From Schaalia vaccimaxillae DSM 15804 (GTDB lineage: Bacteria > Actinomycetota > Actinomycetes > Actinomycetales > Actinomycetaceae): a DNA stretch of 64,000 nucleotides. Positions 1 through 8,809 of this stretch are shown here, in pieces. The notes under the pieces are model-generated. The model had not been told where the DNA came from and ran no database searches. It was given only the letters and a program-made list of their open reading frames with translations. Position numbers and translations under genes: made by a program. Each line of letters opens with the position of its first letter. The stretch's first letter is position 1. Where the stretch lies: positions 124,001-188,000 of the forward strand of contig NZ_ATUX01000008.1 of NCBI RefSeq assembly GCF_000420425.1, given 5' to 3'.

Positions 1-2
1 CC

Positions 3-434
3 AGAATCATCCACCCGGACGCCCGTCCAGCTCCCGTAGGTCCGCATCCTGATTTGGCGGCAGCATGCTGGGTTCACTTAATCGTACGAAAAGGGAAACG
101 CGCCTTCTGCGCAGAATCTTTCAATCCGGATCAATACTGCGTACTCCCGCAAACTTTCCAAGTTCAAATGCCAGATGGTTCAATGACGAAAGCCGACGAA
201 CCTTGCTCAGCAGAGATGGATGCCTGGGGTTTTTCGTATCACAGGACTCGAGACACCTGCCAAGCCAATATGCCTCGTTCACAAGTTGATGAGGTCTATG
301 CACGCGTCGTGGGAATCGGCCCAAGCGAAGGCCGAACTCGGATCACGCAGCTACCCGCAGGTAGTGACATCTCAAGAATCATGAGTGATTCTTCGAAGCT
401 CCGCGCAGCCCTGGTGGACCTACTCGAACCCTAG
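3..434 (+). CDS. Hypothetical protein, 5'-truncated by window edge
   Basis: The reading frame is open from the first bases of the window and ends with TAG at 432-434, so only the C-terminal ~143 residues are present and the start lies outside. An in-frame TTG at 54 is unlikely to be the true start because the frame continues upstream without a stop. The visible part has four cysteines and no transmembrane segment. I do not recognise a family. It converges with the T7SS effector candidate whose stop is only 24 nt away on the other strand. It is not in the usual position of an immunity gene, which would be on the same strand downstream of the effector. Confidence 0.6.
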   Translation, partial: RIIHPDARPAPVGPHPDLAAACWVHLIVRKGKRAFCAESFNPDQYCVLPQTFQVQMPDGSMTKADEPCSAEMDAWGFSYHRTRDTCQANMPRSQVDEVYARVVGIGPSEGRTRITQLPAGSDISRIMSDSSKLRAALVDLLEP

Positions 435-458
435 AGTCCTAGACGGTCACTTTACTCA

Positions 459-2255
459 TCAAAATAGGAAAGGAATCATCCTGCCAGACACTGGATCGAA
501 GACAGAGTGAACCTTCCATTTTCCATTCGGCATATGCTCGGTAATAAATCCCCTGGTTCCTGGAACGGTATTAGGATATTGCGCTCCTGGTTGTCTTACG
601 CCTTCCCATTCCGAGTGGATCTTATCGACACCCCCCGTGACGCCTGTGCCAGTGTAAGGATCGCGGTATCCGCTAACACCGGGAGCACTTCCTGGCGCGC
701 GAGGATGAGAATTTGGTGCCTGAACATCAGAAATAGCGCCAGCATCGGGATGGATTGGAGGTCCATAAGTCAAACTAGAGGATGTGTTTGCTCCTCCATC
801 AATCTCTACGTGGAGTGAGTACGCTCTTTCGTGAGCATTCGGGAAGGGGTTGTAACCTGTCCCAGATTGATCTGCGTAGCGCAATCCCATATTTGTGTAT
901 ATGTCGGTAGGCGTTCCTGGCGTTGGATCCCAATGATGTCCAGGGGCAGTTGAGAAACCGCGCAGACTTACCGTCCCAGTTTCCGCCGAATAGAAACTGG
1001 ACATATCGAAGTCGCGTCCCAGGACGGCCTTGACGCGCCAGTCTCCTTCTCCCTGAAGATGCGGGTTTAAAGCTAGAACAGCGCGTTGGTGTTGTGGAGA
1101 TAGGTCTTCAAAGTGACTATGGAGTAACGCTTTGGCCTGTTCAACTGAGAGGTCTTCAAGACCGCAAGCTTGTAGAATCTTCTCTTTATTCGACCCAGAT
1201 AAGGCTTCTGAGAGTTGGTCGAGTCCCGACTTCTGGTCCTGGAATATGCGTACTTGTTCGAGTGCTTGAGCTCGAAGATCCTGATACCTGATGTTGTTCC
1301 ATAAGAGGCCAGCATCATGAGAGACACTTTGATAGACCCTAGAGCCCAGATCTTTTGCATCCGCGTAGAAGTTACCAGCGGCTTCCTTCGCATCGAGATA
1401 CTTGGTACCAGCCTTATGACCAGCTGCTGCACCGACATTCTCGAGAATTTCATCAAAACGCTTCTTGCCGGCTTGGACAAAGTCGACACCTCTTGAAATC
1501 CTGGGGAATTTCTGGCGCAACGCCGACTTGAACCCCGCCAGAATCTCATCGAGTTTGTTGAGCAGTTTCTTGAGAGCTTCGAAGGATGAGATCAGGTCGT
1601 CAATTTTCTTGCCCATGGTGGCACCCCATGTGGCCACCCTGCGGGAAACATCGCAGATGACCTTAGGGACGAGCACGCCGAGCGAAGCGACGGCCTCAAT
1701 GATCGCCGATCCAAGAGTTCCTATAATCTCTCCAAGCGCATCGCGGACTAGGTCGTGAACGATCTGGACTAGTTCGGCTGCAACAGACACCGCCGATCCG
1801 AATCCTGATGCAGCACCACCGAGTGCGACGAGGCCGTCGGTGAGTAGTTTCTGAGCAGCCCGGTATTGTTCAACAGTCATACCACTCATCTTCGCGGTAG
1901 CGGCTACAACTTTGTCAGCAATCTGAGTGGCGCATTGGTCGAGGTAATTTCCGATATTACCCCAGGTCGCGCCAATTCCACGGACTTCAGCTGCGTCTCC
2001 AGTCAGGTCGTTCAACCAGCCTTTGAGCGGCTCAAGATGGTCGAGCAACCATGATGCGCCCCAAGAAATAATCGTGCCAAGCGGATCCATGAAGAAACCG
2101 ACGGTGTCACCGACCAGTGCCACCGTGTTAAGCCCTCCAGATATCCACGAGCCTGATGAAAAATCAGATGCAAGGCCATGGAGATCCTCGATCGCTCCAA
2201 GTCCTGAACTCCACGTCGTGGTATCGATAGACCCGACAACTTCTGGGCCGCTCAT
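459..2255 (-). CDS. Large WXG-type T7SS effector candidate (598 aa)
   Basis: The N-terminal ~200 residues are helical and include the W-x-x-G segment TWGNIGNYLD near residue 97, as in WXG100/LXG-like T7SS substrates. A small-residue-rich helical stretch (about 120-200) follows, then a charged helical region (about 220-400). The C-terminal ~200 residues are of different composition, rich in Gly, Pro, Tyr and Asp, and contain LRGFSTAPGHHWDP, NPFPNAHERAYSLHVEIDGG and the terminal segment ending GRMIPFLF. This is the build of a polymorphic secreted effector with a C-terminal activity domain; I cannot name the activity. The start overlaps the stop of the EspC-like gene by 4 nt, so the two are translationally coupled. 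No same-strand immunity gene follows in the window. Confidence 0.7.
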   Translation of the reverse strand: MSGPEVVGSIDTTTWSSGLGAIEDLHGLASDFSSGSWISGGLNTVALVGDTVGFFMDPLGTIISWGASWLLDHLEPLKGWLNDLTGDAAEVRGIGATWGNIGNYLDQCATQIADKVVAATAKMSGMTVEQYRAAQKLLTDGLVALGGAASGFGSAVSVAAELVQIVHDLVRDALGEIIGTLGSAIIEAVASLGVLVPKVICDVSRRVATWGATMGKKIDDLISSFEALKKLLNKLDEILAGFKSALRQKFPRISRGVDFVQAGKKRFDEILENVGAAAGHKAGTKYLDAKEAAGNFYADAKDLGSRVYQSVSHDAGLLWNNIRYQDLRAQALEQVRIFQDQKSGLDQLSEALSGSNKEKILQACGLEDLSVEQAKALLHSHFEDLSPQHQRAVLALNPHLQGEGDWRVKAVLGRDFDMSSFYSAETGTVSLRGFSTAPGHHWDPTPGTPTDIYTNMGLRYADQSGTGYNPFPNAHERAYSLHVEIDGGANTSSSLTYGPPIHPDAGAISDVQAPNSHPRAPGSAPGVSGYRDPYTGTGVTGGVDKIHSEWEGVRQPGAQYPNTVPGTRGFITEHMPNGKWKVHSVFDPVSGRMIPFLF

Positions 2256-2578
2256 GAGCCAAGCTCCGCAATCACCGATTCGATAGTTTGCTTGAGCTGC
2301 GTTTCAGTCTCTTCGAAAGAGTCTGCAGTCTCGATGAGTTGATCGGACACGTTACGTTCGGCATTTACAAAATCGCTGATTTGCGTTGCCAAAGTATCGA
2401 TTCGCCCTTGAACAAGGGGCGCCATCCACATAAACATCAATCCGAAAGCTCCACCAGACACCATGCCTGTGGTGGAGTCTGCCGTTACCCTAGCTGAATC
2501 GATCTCAGACGCTGCAGTTCTAATCTCAGTCGCATGACTTCTCAGACCAGAAGTCGAGATTTCAAATCCGTTGCTCAT
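2252..2578 (-). CDS. EspC/DUF2580-like small T7SS protein
   Basis: A 108-residue, nearly all-helical protein with the pattern of the ESX secretion-associated EspC/DUF2580 family. The N-terminus (FEISTSGLRSHATEIRTAASEI) sets up a helix, a Gly-rich turn near residues 38-46 (MVSGGAFGLMF) follows, then a long second helix ending in an acidic/polar tail. In other actinobacteria such proteins are encoded beside large T7SS substrates and are thought to act as partners or co-secreted factors. It sits between a YbaB-like gene (5-nt gap) and the 598-aa effector candidate (4-nt overlap), so the three form one operon. The family call is from pattern only. Confidence 0.7.
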   Translation of the reverse strand: MSNGFEISTSGLRSHATEIRTAASEIDSARVTADSTTGMVSGGAFGLMFMWMAPLVQGRIDTLATQISDFVNAERNVSDQLIETADSFEETETQLKQTIESVIAELGS

Positions 2579-2583
2579 CGCAA

Positions 2584-2970
2584 CTACCTTCCAAGACTCT
2601 CAAGGTTTGCCTTGAAGGTCGTTAGCAATTCTTTGGTTGTGGCCGTGCCCTGACCGAAGGTTTCTACCGTCTGCTGCGAGACTTTTTCTGCCATCGTTCG
2701 GGAAGCTTGCCCGTAGGCCTCCATAATTGCAGCTTCGACACCGGCAGGGTTGTACTGCAAAACAGCCTCGGTCAATTTGAGCGATATCAAGCGTCCAGCA
2801 GCATCAACTTCGACAGATACTTCACGGCGCCGATCCGTTCCCGTTGCACGGGCGTTGTCAATCATCGAAGAAAATCGCTGCGCAGCCTCTGCTCTCTGTT
2901 CAGCTTGCGCGACTTGTTCCCTGATTTTTTGACGCATTTGTTCCGGATCATCACCCCAGAGTTCTGACAT
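2584..2970 (-). CDS. YbaB/EbfC-family protein, T7SS-associated
   Basis: 128 residues with the YbaB/EbfC layout: an N-terminal charged coiled helix (about 8-45), a beta hairpin with the typical segment VSVEVDAAGRLISLKLTEAV (about 51-70), and a C-terminal helix. YbaB proteins are nucleoid-associated DNA binders, but divergent copies are common in actinobacterial T7SS loci next to EspC-like and large WXG proteins, where their role is unclear. It is the first gene of a three-gene operon read leftward. Its start faces the divergent 457-aa gene across a 107-bp gap that must hold both promoters. Confidence 0.75.
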   Translation of the reverse strand: MSELWGDDPEQMRQKIREQVAQAEQRAEAAQRFSSMIDNARATGTDRRREVSVEVDAAGRLISLKLTEAVLQYNPAGVEAAIMEAYGQASRTMAEKVSQQTVETFGQGTATTKELLTTFKANLESLGR

Positions 2971-3065
2971 GGAAACGACCTTACCGATTGGTTACTTAGT
3001 GAGGCAATACCGTTCGAGTGTCGAGCAATTTTTCACCGGGACATCGGTTCAACCGAGGCAAGGTT

Positions 3066-3071
3066 TAGGCT
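3066..3071 (+). promoter_or_regulatory. Probable -10 box of a leaderless promoter
   Basis: TAGGCT ends exactly 6 nt before the ATG at 3078, and no Shine-Dalgarno sequence precedes that ATG. This spacing would place the transcript start at the A of the start codon. The same geometry occurs before radA, metX and the alpha/beta hydrolase in this window. No clear -35 hexamer is seen. Confidence 0.4.
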
Positions 3072-3077
3072 CGTTTC

Positions 3078-4451
3078 ATGGGCTCCATTCCTCTGAGGCA
3101 AGTACTCAATCCAGATCGTGTCGATCTATACCGGTCGAACAGATGCGTAGGTGGCTTTAGCTACACAGCGATCCAAGGTTTTGTCCATCACCGGCGCGAC
3201 ACCTGGCAGGCGACTCCACAAGAGTTATGGGCGTTGGTGCGACCGGATCACCCCGGCATCGATAATGCTCCTACCCAAATGCCCTCAGATTCTTTCTGGG
3301 TTATCGATTTTGAGCTTGATGACGATTCTCTGGCCCTCATGAGCCCTTCCACCGCTGATGAAGAGCGTGGGATTACGCCAGAACGATTCGCTGAACCCTG
3401 GCTCGGCACTGGCGTTGCGGCATCCACGGGCGACGCCCTCGTGCGCGAATATATTCTGCTCTCTCCATTGGAGATGCTGCCCGGCGCTGTCATTAGTGAA
3501 GTTGATTCCAACGGCGCACTTTCTCCCGTCGCCTCACTGTCGATCGTGGGCACGGGGGAACGGCGCTGGATTGACATGGATGGCAATTCCATTGCCAGTC
3601 CAGACCAGAGTTCCGCTCTTCATCGCCTATTCGTTAACACTGGCGGGTGGACTCCGGCCGCAGCTTTGGGCCCCGAACATGTTCTCATCCTGGGTTCAGA
3701 TGAACGCACCGTTCGCCTGCGCACTGCGCTTCCGGGAGTCGTCGGCCCCTCAGGTATTTTGATGTCTGGCGGATCGCCAGATGCTGGTTGGGCTATCGTT
3801 CAAGGCTCGCATGTTCGCAGGCTATGGATGACAACCATGGCAAATTTTGGCGGCTTACCAGTCACAGTTGTGTACGCTACTCCAACTCCGCAGGGAACGA
3901 TCGCCGGAGTCACATGGGTTGGGCGACCGTACCCAACCATGGCTCAGCATGGATTCTGGGGCGATCAGTACTCGGGTTTCCACGCTGAAGTACCCTGGGA
4001 CATTCTCACCGATTTCAGAGACGTACCTGTGGAAATTCCTATCGTGAGCGACGCTCAAATCGAGGCTTCACCAGACCCGGTAACGTCAGCGGGAACCAGC
4101 CTCTGGGCTTCCGAATACCTGATGGTGGATTCGGGCTATATCACCGCTGTTGTTGACGTGGACAGCACAATGGCGCTGGTGCCCGACTTCCGGTCGGCAA
4201 ATATCATGTATCCGGGTAACGGTGGAATCTCACGAATCGACCGCCGTCACACACTTGTCGATTTAGCTCCCTTGAATCCGCGGCGGGTTGAGGTTGCAAC
4301 CAGTGGCCACCTGATCGATGGAGAAAACGTCGTAGTGGTCGGCAGCAACGATCACGACCTCTTAATTTCAGACGGCCCTGATTCGCCGTTGAGAAGTCTT
4401 GCCCGCGAGTCCGTCATGGACTTATCCGACCGCATTATCCCGAGGACTTGA
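3078..4451 (+). CDS. Unknown protein, paralogue of the 4741-6231 gene
   Basis: A 457-residue soluble protein without signal peptide or membrane segment. I do not recognise the family. It is paralogous to the product of 4741-6231. Shared features in the same order are an early GF-x-H-H-x-x-G/D-x-W/F-like segment, LEMLPGAVISEV versus LHLLPGATIAQL, GWTPAAAL versus GWVPVQDL, RLWMTTMANF versus NLFMTTQAVF, GGFHAE-like GFHAE in both, and a late segment RSANIMYPGNGGISRIDR versus RAADIMFPGHGRVINAER. Conservation over the full length implies one fold, probably beta-rich. It starts a three-gene operon divergent from the T7SS cassette, so a T7SS link is possible but unproved. The start appears leaderless. 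Confidence 0.65.
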   Translation: MGSIPLRQVLNPDRVDLYRSNRCVGGFSYTAIQGFVHHRRDTWQATPQELWALVRPDHPGIDNAPTQMPSDSFWVIDFELDDDSLALMSPSTADEERGITPERFAEPWLGTGVAASTGDALVREYILLSPLEMLPGAVISEVDSNGALSPVASLSIVGTGERRWIDMDGNSIASPDQSSALHRLFVNTGGWTPAAALGPEHVLILGSDERTVRLRTALPGVVGPSGILMSGGSPDAGWAIVQGSHVRRLWMTTMANFGGLPVTVVYATPTPQGTIAGVTWVGRPYPTMAQHGFWGDQYSGFHAEVPWDILTDFRDVPVEIPIVSDAQIEASPDPVTSAGTSLWASEYLMVDSGYITAVVDVDSTMALVPDFRSANIMYPGNGGISRIDRRHTLVDLAPLNPRRVEVATSGHLIDGENVVVVGSNDHDLLISDGPDSPLRSLARESVMDLSDRIIPRT

Positions 4452-4453
4452 GA

Positions 4454-4744
4454 ATGGATTCTTCGCTTCCTCCCTCGCAAAACCACCAACCCACTACCAA
4501 GAAGAAGAAATTTCCTTGGCTTGGTCTGCTGACTTTTCTCGCTCTGGTTCTCGGGATTGTCCTCGGGCTTGTCTTCCTAGCGAATATGTCTCCAACGCTC
4601 GCTTCGCGCACCGTGTACAGAACGTTCTTCCTACTGGTGCTGGCCCCACCAATCCTGGTATTTGCCGTCGGGCTGTATTTAGAGTCCAGGAAGAATTCTC
4701 AGCATGCTCAAAACCTTCTTAAACAAGGGGATCCCAGTCAATGA
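4454..4744 (+). CDS. Small two-TM membrane protein
   Basis: 96 residues. A polar, lysine-rich N-terminus (NHQPTTKKKKFPW) is followed by two hydrophobic helices, about residues 24-46 (LLTFLALVLGIVLGLVFLA) and 56-74 (FFLLVLAPPILVFAVGLYL), then a short charged tail. The positive N-terminus suggests both ends are cytoplasmic. The ATG at 4454 has GAGG 8 nt upstream and is preferred over the TTG at 4448. The gene starts just after the upstream stop and its end overlaps the next start by 4 nt (ATGA), so it is coupled with both paralogous neighbours. Its function is unknown; it might anchor them to the membrane (inference). Confidence 0.65.
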   Translation: MDSSLPPSQNHQPTTKKKKFPWLGLLTFLALVLGIVLGLVFLANMSPTLASRTVYRTFFLLVLAPPILVFAVGLYLESRKNSQHAQNLLKQGDPSQ

Positions 4745-6231
4745 CATTGCTGGATCGGCTTCAACGTCTGGCAGGCCGAGTTCTGCCCGAAGAACCCCAC
4801 TTTGGCATGCCGATCGCTCCACCACGGTTCGTTCAGATTCTGACGGCTACACGAGCTTCAGCTTATTTAGTAGGACGAACGATTTCCGGCTTCCTTCCTC
4901 ATCATGTTCAAGGAGTCTTCTTACGGGCTGACCATTTAGGCCCAACCCCGAATCCTGCGTCCTTACGTAGACAGGTAGCTGGCCTGTGGAAGGATGCTTC
5001 TGGTGTTGACGTTGACTTAAGCAATCCCGATGGGTCAATGTTGATTCTGCAGTTTGATGTTGACGATGACTCTGATCTTGTCACTCTTCCTCGTGAAGTC
5101 TTTGTCAAAACCAGGAACGCAAACCCCACATCAACAACGTCTTTCACCTCGTGGTACCGATCCCATAAGCCGCTCCACTTGCTGCCTGGAGCAACGATTG
5201 CCCAACTCCATCCCGATGGTTCACGAACTCAACTCGCTCGACTAGAGATCACAGAGGCAGGAGACTGGTCGTGGCTGAGAATCAAAAGTCCTTTTGTCAC
5301 CGAGCTCGCCACCTTGTCCTCGTTTCATCAGATGTTCAACGCAAAGGATGAAGCGGATGGCATTGCATGGCACCATCACTTCGTTGACGTCAAAGGATGG
5401 GTACCTGTTCAGGATCTCGATGCCCGTCGTTCAATGGTAGTGGCGTCAGACCGCAGAGTCTTAAGGTTGCGGCTAGCTAATCAAGCGGAGCAGTCTGGAG
5501 TGTGTCCCGAAGGCGCGTGGGTACTGGTCGACAGAAGTCGACTCAACAACCTTTTCATGACGACGCAGGCTGTTTTCAATGATGTTGACGTAACGGTCCA
5601 GTCGATGCGTCCGAGTTCTTCGGGTGAATGGCTGGTGGGTGTTGTTTCGACTGACGGCTGGACACCGAAGATCAATCCTGACGAATGGTCTGGTGATGAA
5701 ATTGGCGGCTTTCATGCAGAAACGACACTGAACGAACTTGACCACGTGCGGGTCGATCAAAAACTCACAGGTCCAAGCCTTTCCCCTCTTCCTTTCCCTG
5801 TTGCGGACATCAAACCGAATGTTGCCAGGACTCCCAACTGGGTCAGGGATTTTTTGGTAGATCGAGCGGGCGCTGTCTTTCCGGTGGATGTCGATCCTAC
5901 AACCGGTGTCATCAGCGCAGTTGCTCCGGACCCTCGGGCGGCTGACATCATGTTTCCTGGTCACGGTCGTGTAATCAATGCAGAACGCAGCGGAACTCGG
6001 GTTGAAATGCCTGCTGCGATGGGGCGCCTCGTGCAGGCACATACTCGCGCTTCCCTATTCGATAAGCCCTCTCTGTTCCCGTACATCATTGGCGAGGACG
6101 GTCTAAGGTACCGCTACCGCAATGCTCCGAAAGATCCCAGCGTTGATCCCATGTCGATGCCTCCGCGCGCTGTGGAATATCGCGCTGTAGGTACTCAGAT
6201 TGATTCTTTAGTTGATCCTGGCACTTGGTGA
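4741..6231 (+). CDS. Unknown protein, paralogue of the 3078-4451 gene
   Basis: A 496-residue soluble protein, slightly longer than its paralogue two genes upstream and aligning with it along most of its length (see the shared segments noted there). Distinct parts are the N-terminus with LRADHLGPTPNP and a C-terminal extension (YIIGEDGLRYRYRNAP...). There is no signal peptide, no membrane helix and no motif that I can tie to an enzyme. Its ATG overlaps the stop of the two-TM gene by 4 nt. Two diverged copies kept in one operon suggest a heteromeric complex or a sensor pair. That is inference. Confidence 0.65.
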   Translation: MTLLDRLQRLAGRVLPEEPHFGMPIAPPRFVQILTATRASAYLVGRTISGFLPHHVQGVFLRADHLGPTPNPASLRRQVAGLWKDASGVDVDLSNPDGSMLILQFDVDDDSDLVTLPREVFVKTRNANPTSTTSFTSWYRSHKPLHLLPGATIAQLHPDGSRTQLARLEITEAGDWSWLRIKSPFVTELATLSSFHQMFNAKDEADGIAWHHHFVDVKGWVPVQDLDARRSMVVASDRRVLRLRLANQAEQSGVCPEGAWVLVDRSRLNNLFMTTQAVFNDVDVTVQSMRPSSSGEWLVGVVSTDGWTPKINPDEWSGDEIGGFHAETTLNELDHVRVDQKLTGPSLSPLPFPVADIKPNVARTPNWVRDFLVDRAGAVFPVDVDPTTGVISAVAPDPRAADIMFPGHGRVINAERSGTRVEMPAAMGRLVQAHTRASLFDKPSLFPYIIGEDGLRYRYRNAPKDPSVDPMSMPPRAVEYRAVGTQIDSLVDPGTW

Positions 6232-6275
6232 CCGGGTTTTAGCGCCCGGCGTACGCAGATGCGGGTGGGCACCGA

Positions 6276-6281
6276 TACGGT
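6276..6281 (+). promoter_or_regulatory. Probable -10 box of a leaderless radA promoter
   Basis: TACGGT lies 6 nt upstream of the radA ATG at 6288, which has no convincing Shine-Dalgarno sequence. The spacing fits transcription starting at the start codon. No -35 hexamer can be assigned. Confidence 0.35.
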
Positions 6282-6287
6282 TAAGTC

Positions 6288-7667
6288 ATGGCGAAGGATA
6301 AGACGGTTTATCGGTGCACTGAATGCGGCTGGACTAATCCCAAGTGGGTGGGGCAGTGCCGCGAATGCCAGGCATGGGGATCAATGGACGAGGGCGGATC
6401 GTCGTCTTCATCCCATGGGATGCCAACAGCCGTCCAGCCGCGCCAGGCCGCTGTCCCTATTGCGCAAGTGGATGCTGGCCAGGCTCAGTCCAGACCAACG
6501 GGTGTCGGCGAACTTGACAGGGTTCTCGGTGGCGGCATTGTGCCGGGCGCAGTAGTCCTATTGGCTGGTGAGCCCGGGGTGGGCAAGTCGACGCTGCTTT
6601 TGGACGTGGCTGCCCGGGCAGCCCGTCAGGCACGCGAGTCAGACCTTGGCGGTCCGGTCCTATACGTCACCGGCGAAGAGTCCTCGTCTCAGGTGAAGTC
6701 TCGCGCTGAACGTATTGGTGCGGTTGATGACAACCTACTGTTGGCTGATGACAATGACTTAGGCACGATCTTGGGGCATGTGGAGACCGCCTCGCCCTCG
6801 TTGTTGATTGTTGATTCGGTGCAGACCGTCCAGTCGGCTCAAGTCGAGGGCGGGGCTGGCGGTGTCGCCCAGGTGCGCGCCGTGGCAGCAGGCCTCATCC
6901 GCATTGCCAAGGAGCGCAACTTGCCGGTCCTCTTGGTTGGTCATGTCACCAAGGACGGTGGGATTGCTGGTCCGCGCGTTTTAGAGCACCTGGTTGATGC
7001 TGTCTGTCAGTTCGAGGGCGAGCGCCACGCCCGTCTGCGGCTGCTGCGGGCAGTGAAGAATCGTTACGGTCCCACAGATGAGGTGGGGTGTTTTGAACTG
7101 ATGGATTCGGGCATTCGAGGCTTAGCCGACCCATCTGGACTGTTCCTTTCCCAGACTTCTAAGGATGTTCCGGGGTCCTGCGTGACTGTTTCTTTGGAGG
7201 GGCGTCGCCCCATGCCCACCGAAATTCAGGCACTTGTCGCCCCTTCGGGAGGCGGGTCTGCTCGCCGCACCACGTCGGGTGTCGATCATTCGCGAGTCTC
7301 CATGTTGCTGGCAGTTTTACAGGCACGTTTGGGCGCGGATTGTTCTGATTTAGACGTGTATGTGTCCACCGTTGGGGGTGCCAAAACCTCGGAGCCTGCC
7401 GTAGACCTGGCGATGGCTATTTCGATCCTGTCGGCTTTGAAAGGGCGGGCACCTCGCTCATCAATGGTGGCAATGGGAGAGATTGGTTTAACCGGCGAGG
7501 TTCGTGCTTGCACTGGAATTCAGCGACGTCTGATGGAAGCTGCTCGCTTGGGTTTCACTCATGCGATCGTTCCTGCTCAAGGTTCCGAAGAATTAAAAGG
7601 CGTGGACGGTATTAACGTGTTCACCGTCTCGAACCTGGACACAGCGATGCGCGTCGCTCTGCCGTAA
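6288..7667 (+). CDS. radA: DNA repair protein RadA
   Basis: 459 residues, the usual RadA length. The N-terminus has the C4 zinc finger (YRCTECGWTNPKWVGQCREC). The RecA-like core follows, with Walker A GEPGVGKST near residue 95 and Walker B-like LLIVDSVQT near 172, then the RadA signature KNRYG near residue 256 (usually KNRFG). The Lon-protease-like C-terminal domain contains GGAKTSEPAVDLAMA. RadA is a RecA-related ATPase that drives branch migration in recombination. It is followed 43 nt downstream by disA, a common pairing, since DisA scans DNA and makes c-di-AMP. The start is probably leaderless. Confidence 0.96.
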   Translation: MAKDKTVYRCTECGWTNPKWVGQCRECQAWGSMDEGGSSSSSHGMPTAVQPRQAAVPIAQVDAGQAQSRPTGVGELDRVLGGGIVPGAVVLLAGEPGVGKSTLLLDVAARAARQARESDLGGPVLYVTGEESSSQVKSRAERIGAVDDNLLLADDNDLGTILGHVETASPSLLIVDSVQTVQSAQVEGGAGGVAQVRAVAAGLIRIAKERNLPVLLVGHVTKDGGIAGPRVLEHLVDAVCQFEGERHARLRLLRAVKNRYGPTDEVGCFELMDSGIRGLADPSGLFLSQTSKDVPGSCVTVSLEGRRPMPTEIQALVAPSGGGSARRTTSGVDHSRVSMLLAVLQARLGADCSDLDVYVSTVGGAKTSEPAVDLAMAISILSALKGRAPRSSMVAMGEIGLTGEVRACTGIQRRLMEAARLGFTHAIVPAQGSEELKGVDGINVFTVSNLDTAMRVALP

Positions 7668-7710
7668 ACTCGAAATTGTTCAGCGGGTTTTTTCAGGAGA
7701 GAGACCAACG

Positions 7711-8781
7711 ATGACCACCGATGAGGCGACACTGCGCGAAGCCCTCCAGGCCGTAGCCCCCGGAACGGCGCTGCGTGAGGGGCTTGAACGTATTCAACGT
7801 TCTCACACGGGTGCGCTCATTGTGCTGGGATACACCCCCGAAGTTGAGGAGCTGTGCTCAGGCGGCTTCGACCTGGACGTTCCTTTCACAGCGTCTCGTC
7901 TGCGTGAACTGTGCAAAATGGACGGTGCCGTCGTCCTCGACATTGAAAATTGGCGAATTCGTAAAGCCAATGTCCAACTTTTGCCCGACCCCACCATTCC
8001 CACGGACGAATCGGGAATGCGTCATCGCACGGCCCAACGCACAGCCCGGCAGACTCACCTGCCGGTCCTGTCCCTATCTGCCTCCATGCGGATGATTTCG
8101 GTCTACGTGGGAACTCACCACCGCCTCGTCGAAGAACCCGAGGCCCTGCTGTCTCGCGCCAACTTGGCTGTGGATACCCTGGATCGTTACAGCCAACGCC
8201 TTGATGAAGTTTTGCAGACTCTCACTGTGTTGGAAATTCGCGATTCAGCAACCGTACGTGACGTCGCCACCGTGATGCAGCGTATGGAAATGATTCGCCG
8301 CATCACTTCAGAAATCAACGGTTACTTGGAAGAACTCGGTTCCGAGGGACGCCTCCTAGCTCTGCAAGTCGATGACCTCATCCGCGGGTCCGCGTCCGAA
8401 AGAGCCTTGGTGTTGCGTGACTACGTGCAACAAACAGCTGATGTCGCTAAGGCGGAGTTGCAGCTATCAGAATTGTCGGGAGAAAAGATTGTTGACTTGT
8501 CAGCGATCGCCAACGTCATGGGACTTAACGTATTCGAAGTCGCTGACCTGGACCGTGACATCCAGCCGCGCGGCTTCCGAGCTCTCTCACTAGTCCCCCA
8601 TTTGCCGTGGAGCGTCATTAAAGAGGTCTCCGCACATTGGGCGTCGTTAACGGAGCTGCGCAATGCAACCGTGGATGAGCTTCAAGCAATCGAGGGCATC
8701 GGGCCGTATCGCGCCAAGCTGATCTTCGAGAATCTCAAGCACCAGGAACAGATGGCAGCCAACGGCATCGTCGGGTGGTGA
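7711..8781 (+). CDS. disA: Diadenylate cyclase DisA
   Basis: 356 residues. The N-terminal DAC domain carries the DGA motif (CKMDGAVVLD, near residue 72) and the RHR motif (GMRHRTAQRTARQT, near 105) that bind ATP and catalyse c-di-AMP synthesis. A helical spine follows, and the C-terminus has a helix-hairpin-helix DNA-binding motif (IEGIGPYRAKLI, near 335). DisA forms octamers that scan DNA and lower c-di-AMP output at branched structures. The ATG is preceded by AGGAGAGAG with good spacing. It lies downstream of radA. Confidence 0.96.
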   Translation: MTTDEATLREALQAVAPGTALREGLERIQRSHTGALIVLGYTPEVEELCSGGFDLDVPFTASRLRELCKMDGAVVLDIENWRIRKANVQLLPDPTIPTDESGMRHRTAQRTARQTHLPVLSLSASMRMISVYVGTHHRLVEEPEALLSRANLAVDTLDRYSQRLDEVLQTLTVLEIRDSATVRDVATVMQRMEMIRRITSEINGYLEELGSEGRLLALQVDDLIRGSASERALVLRDYVQQTADVAKAELQLSELSGEKIVDLSAIANVMGLNVFEVADLDRDIQPRGFRALSLVPHLPWSVIKEVSAHWASLTELRNATVDELQAIEGIGPYRAKLIFENLKHQEQMAANGIVGW

Positions 8782-8809
8782 GCCGCTAACTAGAACGCCC
8801 AGCGCCTGG

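Noticed and set aside
5473-6042. 189-codon minus-strand frame inside the 496-aa gene
   Set aside because: No ribosome-binding site or family-like features, and lies wholly within a gene supported by its paralogue.
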